Source: Thalassolituus maritimus
GTDB lineage: Bacteria > Pseudomonadota > Gammaproteobacteria > Pseudomonadales > Oceanobacteraceae
Reading direction: 5' to 3'
Assembly: GCF_900156675.1 (NCBI RefSeq)
Contig: NZ_FTOH01000012.1
Coordinates: forward strand, 42,664-106,663
Length of the DNA stretch: 64,000 nucleotides
The notes under the pieces are model-generated. The model worked only from the letters and a program-made list of their open reading frames with translations, was not told the origin of the DNA and made no database searches. Shown piece by piece: positions 57,391 to 64,000 of the stretch; positions within the stretch are counted from its first letter, which is position 1, and the number at the start of each line of letters is the position of its first letter. Both the position numbers and the translations under genes were made by a program.

Positions 57391-57432
57391 TAAAAAGAAA
57401 AACAGCCGTTATCCTTAAAGGATAGCGGCTGT
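57391..57432 (-). terminator. Terminator between tig and clpP
   Basis: A 13-14-bp stem with one mismatch (ACAGCCGCTATCC ... GGATAACGGCTGT on the - strand, 57432-57402) followed by TTTTTCTTTTT. It limits read-through from tig into clpP. Confidence 0.88.
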
Positions 57433-57483
57433 CTTTCAGTTTAGCCATGTCTTGGCTGAAAGTCAGGTCTGAATGGTAAGTTC

Positions 57484-58806
57484 TTACGCAGGCTGGTTAG
57501 CCAGACGCACAACTTCCTCATAATTAGACTCAACTTCGCTCACCTGAGCAGACTCAAGAACCTTCTCTACTACCTGGTCTTCAAGGGCCAGAGCTTCAAC
57601 CTGAGCTTTCTGCTGCGGGTTGCTGTTGTAGTATTCGCGAACCTGTTCTGGCTCCTGATAAGCAGACGCCATCTCTTCGATCAGCGCTTCAACTTTCTCT
57701 TCGTCTGGTTTCAGATCAGCAGATTCAATTGCTGCATTCATCAGCAGGCCGATAACAACACGCTTTTCAGCCTGTTCTTTGAACAGTTCAGCTGGAAGCA
57801 TGCTTGCATCCATCTGCTGACCACCACCAAACTGCTGAACAGCTTGCTGACGCAGACGATCAATTTCCTGATCAACCAGTGCAGAAGGAACTTCAACTTC
57901 GTTGTTTTCCTGCAGGCCAGCAATAACCTGCTGCTTGGTCAGGTTGCGGATCGCACGACCGAGCTCACGCTCCATGTTCTTACGAATCTCAACCTTGAAC
58001 TCTTCCAGATCAGCAGTTTCGATACCGAAACCTTTGAAGAAGTCTTCGTTCAGCTCGGGCATTTCAGGCTTCTTAACTGCTTTAACAGTCACCTTGAACT
58101 GAGCTGGCTTACCCTGAAGGTCTTCTTTGTGGTAATCCGCTGGGAAAGCAACATCAAGTGTTGTTTCTTCGCCTGCTTTCTTACCAACCAGGCCGTCTTC
58201 AAAACCTGGGATCATAGAGTTAGAACCCAGAGTCAGGTTGTAGTCATTTGCCTGACCACCTTCGAACGCTTCACCGTCGATGAAACCTTCAAAATCTACA
58301 ACAACCTGGTCGCCATCAGCGGCAGCTTCTTCGCTTTCGTTCCACTTAGCCTGCTGCTTCTGCAGATTCTCAAGCATAGTGTCGAGGTCGGCGTCAGTAA
58401 CTTCAGCGCTGCGCTTCTCGATTTTGATGCTGTCAAAGCCAGCCAGAGCGATCTCTGGGTACACTTCGAAGACTGCTTTGAACTCGAGATCTTTTCCTGC
58501 TTCATCAACAGTAGGCTCAAACTTAGGCATACCTGCCAGCTTGATTTCCTGCTCCTGAACCGCCTTGAAGAAAGTCTGCTGCATCTGGTTGTAAACAGCT
58601 TCCAGGCGAGCCTGCTTACCGAAACGCTGCTTCAGAACCTTCGGAGGCAGAGGCTTACCAGTACGGAAGCCAGGAGTTTTCTGGTTTTTCTGGCTTTGTG
58701 CGATGCGCTTTAACTCTACAACTTCTTGCGCTTCTACTTCCGCAGCGGGTACACCAACGGTCATGCAACGTTCAAGACCAGAGGTTGTCTCAATGGACAC
58801 TTGCAT
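57484..58806 (-). CDS. tig: Trigger factor
   Basis: A 440-residue ribosome-bound chaperone. The N-terminal ribosome signature reads PGFRTGKPLPPKVL (close to GFRxGKxP), followed by a FKBP-type domain (GDQVVVDFEGFIDGEAFEGG, about 162-181) and the helical C-terminal arms. It is the first gene of tig-clpP-clpX-lon and follows the tRNA cluster. Confidence 0.97.
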   Translation of the reverse strand: MQVSIETTSGLERCMTVGVPAAEVEAQEVVELKRIAQSQKNQKTPGFRTGKPLPPKVLKQRFGKQARLEAVYNQMQQTFFKAVQEQEIKLAGMPKFEPTVDEAGKDLEFKAVFEVYPEIALAGFDSIKIEKRSAEVTDADLDTMLENLQKQQAKWNESEEAAADGDQVVVDFEGFIDGEAFEGGQANDYNLTLGSNSMIPGFEDGLVGKKAGEETTLDVAFPADYHKEDLQGKPAQFKVTVKAVKKPEMPELNEDFFKGFGIETADLEEFKVEIRKNMERELGRAIRNLTKQQVIAGLQENNEVEVPSALVDQEIDRLRQQAVQQFGGGQQMDASMLPAELFKEQAEKRVVIGLLMNAAIESADLKPDEEKVEALIEEMASAYQEPEQVREYYNSNPQQKAQVEALALEDQVVEKVLESAQVSEVESNYEEVVRLANQPA

Positions 58807-58975
58807 AGATGCCTCTCATATCAGTTTTCGTGGGAACGGCGAGCCTCCGGCCAACCGTCAATAAATAAAGGTCGCGGATTATAGCTCAAGGAGCAATACG
58901 TTAAAACCACCAGAAATAGAGGAACGAAGATAGGCCCGAAAGGGCTAGGAAACTATCAAGACTAGGGGGAGAAAG

Positions 58976-59052
58976 TGGGGTGGCCGACGGGGATCGAACC
59001 CGCGACAACAGGAATCACAATCCTGGACTCTACCAACTGAGCTACGGCCACC
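58976..59052 (-). tRNA. tRNA-His (GTG)
   Basis: 77 nt counting the extra 5' G(-1) that marks tRNA-His and an encoded CCA. The anticodon loop is TTGTGAT, anticodon GTG, with T-loop GTTCGATCC. Last of the Pro-Arg-His cluster before tig. Confidence 0.96.
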
Positions 59053-59079
59053 ACATAGACTGCTGAGCTGCCATTAAAA

Positions 59080-59156
59080 TGGCGCACCCGGCAGGGCTTG
59101 AACCTGCAACCCTCGGCTTAGAAGGCCGATGCTCTATCCAGTTGAGCTACGGGCGC
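59080..59156 (-). tRNA. tRNA-Arg (TCT)
   Basis: 77 nt with encoded CCA. Acceptor GCGCCCG/CGGGTGC (one G-U type pair), anticodon loop CTTCTAA with TCT, reading AGA/AGG, and T-loop GTTCAAGCC. This is the argU-type tRNA that serves the AGA/AGG codons abundant in the 6361-8109 cassette. Confidence 0.95.
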
Positions 59157-59182
59157 ATGTCCATCTAATCCGAGAGATTAAA

Positions 59183-59259
59183 TGGTCGGGGTAGAGAGAT
59201 TCGAACTCCCGACATCCTGGTCCCAAACCAGGCGCGCTACCAGACTGCGCTATACCCCG
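59183..59259 (-). tRNA. tRNA-Pro (TGG)
   Basis: 77 nt with encoded CCA. Acceptor CGGGGTA/TACCCCG, anticodon loop TTTGGGA with TGG, T-loop GTTCGAATC. First of the three-tRNA cluster on the - strand. Confidence 0.96.
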
Positions 59260-59474
59260 ATCTAACAACTTAAAAGGCTGTGCCCCTCAAGTGGATGCGC
59301 ATATTATAGATGGCTTAGATTCCCGTCAACGGGTTTTTCAAAAAAATGTTTAAAAACAAATGCTTCGGTTAATTTCTCACCAGACTGATGAAAGTCCGCC
59401 CCGCCCCCTTTGTTTTACGGCCCGGGCATGAGAAAATCGCGCGCTTTACAGCTTACTGTTAGGGTTGATACTCA

Positions 59475-60332
59475 ATGACCGCACAACTGATTGACGGCAA
59501 CGCCACCGCCAAAGCCATGCGCGAATCCATTAAAGAGCGTGTTGATGCACGCCTTGAGCAAGGCAAGCGTGCTCCCGGCCTCGCCGTCATTCTGGTTGGT
59601 ACCGACCCGGCATCTCAGGTCTATGTATCGCACAAGCGCAAAGACTGTGAGCAGGTAGGCATAAACAGCAAAGCATTCGACCTCCCGGCAACAACCAGTC
59701 AGCAGGAATTGCTCAATCTTATCGACCAACTCAACAACGACAACGACGTCGACGGCATTCTGGTTCAGCTGCCGCTACCGGCAGGCCTCAAATCTGACGA
59801 AATTCTTGAGCGTATTGATCCAACCAAAGACGTCGATGGTTTCCACCCATTCAACGTTGGCCGTCTGGCTCAGCGCATGCCACTTCTGCGCCCATGCACA
59901 CCTGCAGGCGTGGTTGATCTTCTTGATGGCACCGGCCAGGACATTACCGGCATGCATGCAGTCATCGTAGGCGCATCAAACATTGTCGGTCGCCCTATGG
60001 GCCTTGAGCTTCTGTTGAAGGGCTGCACAGTGACCACCTGCCATCGCTTCACAAAAGACCTTGAAGGCCACGTAAGACAAGCAGACATCGTTGTTGTAGC
60101 CGTCGGCAAGCCTGGCATCGTTAAAGGCGAATGGGTGAAAGACGGCGCCATCGTCATCGACGTAGGCATCAACCGTCTCGACAGCGGCAAGCTGGTTGGC
60201 GACGTTGACTTCGATGCGGCTGCAGAGCGCGCATCACACATCACCCCTGTTCCCGGCGGCGTTGGTCCAATGACTCGCGCCAAGCTGCTTGAGAACACCC
60301 TCTTCGCTTGCGAAGAACTGCACGACCAGTAA
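59475..60332 (+). CDS. folD: Bifunctional methylenetetrahydrofolate dehydrogenase/cyclohydrolase FolD
   Basis: 285 residues. Motifs: [14 protein letters not shown] (catalytic Lys and Tyr), [10 protein letters not shown], and the nucleotide-binding [16 protein letters not shown]; the end has [21 protein letters not shown]. It interconverts methylene- and formyl-THF, supplying one-carbon units, including substrate for the MetH cycle encoded in this window. It diverges from the tRNA cluster. Confidence 0.97.
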   Translation: MTAQLIDGNATAKAMRESIKERVDARLEQGKRAPGLAVILVGTDPASQVYVSHKRKDCEQVGINSKAFDLPATTSQQELLNLIDQLNNDNDVDGILVQLPLPAGLKSDEILERIDPTKDVDGFHPFNVGRLAQRMPLLRPCTPAGVVDLLDGTGQDITGMHAVIVGASNIVGRPMGLELLLKGCTVTTCHRFTKDLEGHVRQADIVVVAVGKPGIVKGEWVKDGAIVIDVGINRLDSGKLVGDVDFDAAAERASHITPVPGGVGPMTRAKLLENTLFACEELHDQ

Positions 60333-60353
60333 TCGCAATAGAAGTTACACATC

Positions 60354-60380
60354 AAAAAAGGGCGCACATGCGCCCTTTTT
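60354..60380 (+). terminator. Terminator after folD
   Basis: GGGCGC (60360-60365), loop ACAT, GCGCCC (60370-60375) followed by TTTTT; flanking A-run upstream lengthens the stem. It can also act on the convergent brnTA unit. Confidence 0.93.
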
Positions 60381-60407
60381 ATTTAGCTCTACAAACCAAC
60401 TCACGCC

Positions 60408-60641
60408 TCAACGATTATGAACACCTTCTAAACGCTCAGCCAGCCAGACCTTAATAATAGATTGGCGCGTCACGCCGAGGCGAGAAGCCTCCTTATCCAG
60501 AGACTCAATCATCCAGACTGGGAAATCGACATTCACACGCCGCTGGCTCTGATTTGGGCGCTTTAGCGCGGCCAAGTTCAGGTTATCGGTGACATCCACC
60601 TCGCCGGCGTCAAACTTTTCATCAAACTGTTTAGCTTTCAT
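60408..60641 (-). CDS. brnA: BrnA-type antitoxin
   Basis: A 77-residue protein with a ribbon-helix-helix C-terminus: QRRVNVDFPVWMIESLDKEASRLGV followed by TRQSIIKVWLAERL. BrnA antitoxins bind BrnT and repress their own promoter. The ATG at 60641 lies inside the end of brnT (11-bp overlap), with AGAGGTGG upstream. The N-terminal part (about 1-25) is the likely toxin-binding segment. Confidence 0.88.
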   Translation of the reverse strand: MKAKQFDEKFDAGEVDVTDNLNLAALKRPNQSQRRVNVDFPVWMIESLDKEASRLGVTRQSIIKVWLAERLEGVHNR

Positions 60642-60894
60642 ACAAAGCCACCTCTGAACGACGCGAACGTCTGACCGAAATAATCCGTACGTTACCACCT
60701 CGATAGGTGATCACCGCCGACCAATGCTTATGCCCAAGACGGGCAACGATCAGGTATCGCGACTCATCTGCAACCAATGCAGGAACCTCTATCAAATCTG
60801 GGTCATCCCAGAGTTCCTGCGCAGCATTAAAATCTATACCGTGCTTAGCGAGATTAGCCTCACTTTTCGCCAGGTCATATTCGAATCCATTCAT
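60631..60894 (-). CDS. brnT: BrnT-type ribonuclease toxin
   Basis: An 87-residue BrnT family toxin. Typical elements are FEYDLAKSEANLAKHGIDF, ELWDDPDLIEVP, RYLIVARLGHKHWSAVITYRG and the final RIISVRRSRRSEVALYE. BrnT is a RelE-fold RNase that blocks translation; the conserved basic and aromatic residues are intact, so the toxin should be active. The toxin gene comes first, as usual for brnTA. The promoter lies directly on the start codon. Confidence 0.92.
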   Translation of the reverse strand: MNGFEYDLAKSEANLAKHGIDFNAAQELWDDPDLIEVPALVADESRYLIVARLGHKHWSAVITYRGGNVRIISVRRSRRSEVALYES

Positions 60895-60909
60895 GTATAA
60901 AAATTATAC
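60895..60909 (-). promoter_or_regulatory. brnT -10 box and operator palindrome
   Basis: GTATAA-AAA-TTATAC (or TTT on the other strand) is a perfect 6-bp palindrome. On the - strand it contains TATAAT (60908-60903), a consensus -10. A BrnA dimer bound here would block polymerase. The -10 ends 9 bp before the brnT ATG, so the transcript has little or no leader. A TTGCGC at a 15-bp spacing is a possible -35. Confidence 0.65.
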
Positions 60910-60939
60910 CTTTTTTAAAAACAGCGCAAGCGCCGGGCG

Positions 60940-62022
60940 CTAGTCAAGCCTCCACAGCTCACCCGCATCCGTAGCAATAAAAATGAAGCCTTCACTATCT
61001 TCAAGCAACGCACGTAGCCTCTGACCACGTTCTTCAAAGTAGCGCGCTTCACCCACAGGCTTACCGTCCTTCATAACAATTCTGTTGAGATGCGTCAGCT
61101 TGAGCGCCCCAGACAACAAATCGCCCTTCCAGCCGTACTTGTCGCTTCTGACTGAGATCAAGCTCCCCGGCGCAATCGACGGCACGTAAACTTTCGCCGC
61201 TGGCTTCATTCCATCCTTTTCCTTAACGCCGACATCAAAAGGCCCCCAGTATTCCTTACCCTGAGAAACCACCGGCCAGCCATAATTCTCACCTTTAGCA
61301 ATCAGATTCAGCTCATCACCACCCCGAGGGCCGTGCTCGATAACCCACAGGCGCCCCTCTGCATCAAAAGCAATACCTTGAGCATTGCGATGACCATACG
61401 ACCAGATTTCAACCAGCCCCTGCTCCGACTCAATAAAAGGATTATCCTCAGGCACAGAACCATCGCGCTTCAACCGGATCACAGTGCCAGCGTGTGTCCT
61501 GAGATCCTGGCCATTTTCACGGACACCGCGATCACCGACAGTAAAAAACACATGATCGTCATCAAACGCAATACGACTGCCAAAATGGCGGGACGTGTCC
61601 GATACCGAGGTAGTCACCAACAAAGTCTGACGGTCGGTCAACATACCGCTTTTGAGATTTAACTTTGCTCGCGCCAGAGCGGTTGCAGCCTCACCCTGAA
61701 CAGGGGCGCTGTAGGTAAAATAAATCCAACCACCGGTTTTATAATCACTCGGAACAGCCACATCGAGAAGACCACCCTGACCATTCGCGACGACCTTGGG
61801 TGCGCCAGCGATGTCACGTGCATCCCCAGACTGAACATCAACAAGAACGAAGTTACCCCCCTTCTCAGAGACCAGCAGCTTACCCGGCGCAACCTCAGCC
61901 ATTCCCCAAGGGCTATCAAGCCCGCGATAGACGACCTGAACCGAAGGCGCAGCTGATACAAAAGAAGAGAAGCCTGCCAGGAGAACAGACAGACCTAAAA
62001 GAAAGAAATTAAAGAGACGCAT
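60940..62022 (-). CDS. PQQ-type soluble aldose sugar dehydrogenase-like
   Basis: 360 residues, signal peptide (residues 1-24) and a six-bladed beta-propeller of the GDH-B/YliI family. Motifs: LDSPWGMAEVAPGKLLVSEKGG, GQGGLLDVAVPSDYK, SRHFGSRIAFD with the catalytic-type His region, and YGHRNAQGIAFD ... EHGPRGGDELNLI. E. coli YliI (Asd) oxidises aldoses with PQQ. No PQQ synthesis genes are in the window. It diverges poorly from its neighbours and stands alone. Confidence 0.88.
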   Translation of the reverse strand: MRLFNFFLLGLSVLLAGFSSFVSAAPSVQVVYRGLDSPWGMAEVAPGKLLVSEKGGNFVLVDVQSGDARDIAGAPKVVANGQGGLLDVAVPSDYKTGGWIYFTYSAPVQGEAATALARAKLNLKSGMLTDRQTLLVTTSVSDTSRHFGSRIAFDDDHVFFTVGDRGVRENGQDLRTHAGTVIRLKRDGSVPEDNPFIESEQGLVEIWSYGHRNAQGIAFDAEGRLWVIEHGPRGGDELNLIAKGENYGWPVVSQGKEYWGPFDVGVKEKDGMKPAAKVYVPSIAPGSLISVRSDKYGWKGDLLSGALKLTHLNRIVMKDGKPVGEARYFEERGQRLRALLEDSEGFIFIATDAGELWRLD

Positions 62023-62172
62023 AATCCATCATTGCCCTGCTTAAGAGTTTCTGTTTAATGCCCACTATATCGGCATTATGTAGTCACTATGTCGACAGCA
62101 AGGTGCAAAATAGGTTCGCAGCTTTCCTATGAGCCAGTAGTGACAACCTCAGTCATGCCAGCCCAACCCACA

Positions 62173-62211
62173 CCAACCCAACTAAGCCCAACCCAACTAA
62201 GCCCAAGCCAA
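62173..62211. repeat. 15-bp tandem repeat, 2.5 copies
   Basis: CCAACCCAACTAAGC at 62173-62187 and 62188-62202, then a decayed partial copy to 62211. It is C/A-rich and abuts the stop codon of the nitronate monooxygenase-type gene. No promoter or terminator function is evident. Confidence 0.9.
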
Positions 62212-63240
62212 TCAGGCGGGCCACAGCATACGGGTTAACTCTTTTGCAGAAACTTCACGACAACCGCTTCTCACGGTACCTGACCACAAAGGCGTAAAGT
62301 CCGAGCGACCGACACCCTCCGCCGCGGTGCGCAATGGGCCTAACGCCACTGAAGCGTAAGGAAACTCAGGAACTCCCGAAAAGACACAATCAAGGTCATT
62401 CATCACCCGGTTTTTAATTCCGCGAGCGAGGCGCCCGGAGAACACATTCGTCAGCGCCGTGACCGAGCTTTCATCCCTAATCGCAGCACGATGCAGAACG
62501 CTGGTCTTTGCTTCATTGCAAAGCAGATAAGACGTACCAACCTGAACCGCCGGAGCCCCCTGACCTAAAAGCGCCTTAACATCAGCGGAAGAGGCAATAC
62601 CACCGGCAGCAATCACAGGGATAGACAGCTCAGCAAGGAGACCAGAGATCAACTCTGCCAACGGCAACTGAGAGTCAGCATCGTCGGTAAGAAACATCCC
62701 ACGGTGACCGCCAGCTTCAACGCCTTGTGCAATAACAATATCGGCGCCATTCGTCTGAAGCCAGACACCCTCTTCAACCGTTGTTGCAGTAGAGAGAACG
62801 GCCGAGCCCCAGGACTTCACTCGATCAAGCAACTCAGGCGACGGAAGACCAAAATGAAAACTGATGACAGGCGGCTTAAATTTCTCAATCGCATCCGCAA
62901 CTTTATCGTCAAATGGCAAACGAAGGCCTGACATACCTTCTGGAGGCGGCACGTCAAACTCGTCATAGTAGGTAGCCAGGGTTTTCTTCCAGGCACTTAG
63001 CGCAGACTCATCAACGCCTGGCATCTCATGACAGAAGAAATTCAGGTTGTAAGGTTTCGTGGAGCGCGCGGTAAAACTCTCTACCTCAGACACGACCTGG
63101 TCGACCGACAACATACCGCACGGGATAGACCCCAGCCCGCCCGCTTCTGAAACAGCGAGAGCCAGCTCCCAATTCTGAACGCCCGCCATTGGGGCCTGAA
63201 TAATCGGGATATCAATACCCAGAATTTCGCAGATGTCCAT
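62212..63240 (-). CDS. Nitronate monooxygenase-family flavoprotein
   Basis: A 342-residue FMN-dependent TIM-barrel protein. Motifs: IPIIQAPMAGVQNWELALAVSEAGGLGSIPCG, IVIAQGVEAGGHRG (phosphate/catalytic His region) and IPVIAAGGIASSADVKALLGQGAPAVQVGT. It oxidises alkyl nitronates such as propionate-3-nitronate, or reduces enoyl groups in related enzymes; the substrate is not fixed by sequence. It stands apart, with no neighbours suggesting a pathway. Confidence 0.85.
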   Translation of the reverse strand: MDICEILGIDIPIIQAPMAGVQNWELALAVSEAGGLGSIPCGMLSVDQVVSEVESFTARSTKPYNLNFFCHEMPGVDESALSAWKKTLATYYDEFDVPPPEGMSGLRLPFDDKVADAIEKFKPPVISFHFGLPSPELLDRVKSWGSAVLSTATTVEEGVWLQTNGADIVIAQGVEAGGHRGMFLTDDADSQLPLAELISGLLAELSIPVIAAGGIASSADVKALLGQGAPAVQVGTSYLLCNEAKTSVLHRAAIRDESSVTALTNVFSGRLARGIKNRVMNDLDCVFSGVPEFPYASVALGPLRTAAEGVGRSDFTPLWSGTVRSGCREVSAKELTRMLWPA

Positions 63241-63363
63241 TTAAAGCACTCCTGATGACAGTAGCTCAATCCTAAACACTATTAAGCGGAGAGTCTTTAA
63301 GCGGAGACTCTTTGCTTTTCACCCGAACTCTCACCGATATTCCTGGCGGCATTCCCTCTACCT

Positions 63364-63639
63364 TCAGCAATCCCAGCCGTCCCGAGGTTCTTTTCTGAGA
63401 TGAATATGCCTGACCAGCCGGATCGACGGACGAATCAAAAACTGAAAACTCCCGAGAATAAACAACCAGATCGCCGCATGCTCAAATTGAGGAAACAGGA
63501 ACAATATACTGCCCACCAAAAACCAAAGAGCAATCACAAAATCATTAGCGATACTGATTACTTCGTATCTACGCTGAATAACCAACCTCTCCTGACCGAT
63601 ACGCAACGTCAGCTGATCTTCAGACTCAGAGTTACTCAT
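63364..63639 (-). CDS. YrhK-domain small membrane protein
   Basis: A 91-residue protein resembling the YrhK-like domain: RRYEVISIANDFVIALWFLVGSILFLF followed by a second hydrophobic segment (AIWLFILGSFQFLIRPSIRL). Two membrane helices with short charged ends. Function unknown. It lies 123 bp before the nitronate monooxygenase-type gene on the same strand. Confidence 0.72.
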   Translation of the reverse strand: MSNSESEDQLTLRIGQERLVIQRRYEVISIANDFVIALWFLVGSILFLFPQFEHAAIWLFILGSFQFLIRPSIRLVRHIHLRKEPRDGWDC

Positions 63640-64000
63640 GTCACCTCCTCTGTTTAACCAATCGATAAACCTGGCGCGTTAAATAATGCCGTAGAGGGTC
63701 GACAGCAATCAGTGAGAGATGTTCAGGTGAAGGGTGAGAAAGCAGGATTTATGAAGGACTGACAGAGGTCAAGGACAGTTCCGAGCGGATCAAGAGGCTT
63801 CCGCCTCACTCGTGAGACGTCTACTTTTCATGAGCAACTCGACCAGTCAACGTTGAGCACAGCGCCGCGCGGGACGAGAGTCCGGCGCTGCAGGCGCGTA
63901 CTGATGCGGCTTGTATGGTTCAATTTCATTGTTAACCGCTATTCCCTCGACAGTTTTATATATAAGGTGAAGCCCGTAGCTAGCGGCAACTAGTTACCGG
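63640..64000. other. Gene-free, hairpin-rich right end
   Basis: 361 bp with no supportable ORF up to the window edge. Structured pieces: GAGGC-TTCC-GCCTC (63794-63807), an overlapping CTCAC-TC-GTGAG, the self-complementary TCAACGTTGA (63847-63856), and a large stem CAGCGCC...GGCGCTG (63860-63866 with 63884-63890) capped by GGAC-GAGA-GTCC with a 5-nt bulge. There is no T-run, so these are not plain terminators. A structured RNA or DNA recombination site is possible. Confidence 0.45.

Noticed and set aside
57844..58713. 289-codon ORF on the + strand opposite tig
   Set aside because: Antisense shadow of tig, with Leu/Phe/Ser-rich composition and no start signal.

Overview
The window is a bacterial chromosome segment from a gammaproteobacterium. 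Gene content and order point to a marine Oceanospirillales/Pseudomonas-like lineage: the right half runs fimL, dnaQ, rnhA, a SAM methyltransferase, mltD, a family 5 solute-binding protein, fabI, ppiD, hupB, lon, clpX, clpP, tig, a tRNA cluster and folD. To my knowledge this closely follows the Pseudomonas order. Monomeric NADP isocitrate dehydrogenase, NqrM, AcuI and the sulfite reductase/DUF934 pair fit the same kind of organism. The genus cannot be fixed from the sequence. No rRNA, CRISPR array or insertion sequence was seen.

Layout. 1-6336: clpA start, clpS, cspD, icd, rluE, then the tightly packed nudJ-mnmA-hflD. 6361-8109: an AT-rich three-gene cassette (STAS/GHKL-type ATPase, DUF4325 STAS-like protein, one-helix membrane protein) directly behind hflD, followed by about 410 bp without genes. 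It looks acquired and is the best candidate here for an undescribed system. 8521-12219: dusA, a periplasmic rhodanese, then talB overlapping a TerB-like gene that overlaps a divergent homologue of the replication fork-trap protein Tus. A 92-bp pure-purine (GGAAGA)n tract follows. 12416-17590: sthA, nqrM-apbE, an ArsR regulator, a DUF4062-like protein and an AEC transporter. 17668-22906: rRNA and tRNA modification genes (rlmG, trhP, rluA), yigZ and small unknowns. 22908-29059: two alpha/beta hydrolases with a DUF1461 membrane protein; then hsbR-hsbA-gpsA-sixA, where the first two form a partner-switch pair; then a PilZ protein. 29213-41998: nfuA, metH, a MATE pump, a glycerophosphodiesterase, cysI-DUF934, a CPA2 antiporter, sohB-acuI and an SCP2 protein.

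42052-60332 is the conserved housekeeping block. It holds fimL, DNA polymerase proofreading, RNase H, cell wall turnover, fatty acid synthesis, and the periplasmic and cytoplasmic folding and proteolysis genes. A heat-shock-type promoter lies before lon, and four tRNA genes are present (Asp behind hupB; Pro-Arg-His before tig). 60408-63639 is more variable: a brnT-brnA toxin-antitoxin pair with an operator on its -10 box, a PQQ-type sugar dehydrogenase, a nitronate monooxygenase-type protein and a YrhK-like membrane protein. The last 360 bp hold no recognisable gene but contain several hairpins.

Many genes are translationally coupled by 1-17 nt overlaps (mnmA-hflD, talB-TerB-like-tus, rlmG-yigZ, trhP-rluA, hydrolase-hydrolase-DUF1461, hsbR-hsbA, rnhA-dnaQ, mltD-SBP, fimL-42052 gene, brnT-brnA). 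Family calls rest on reading motifs and on remembered family sequences; no database search was possible.
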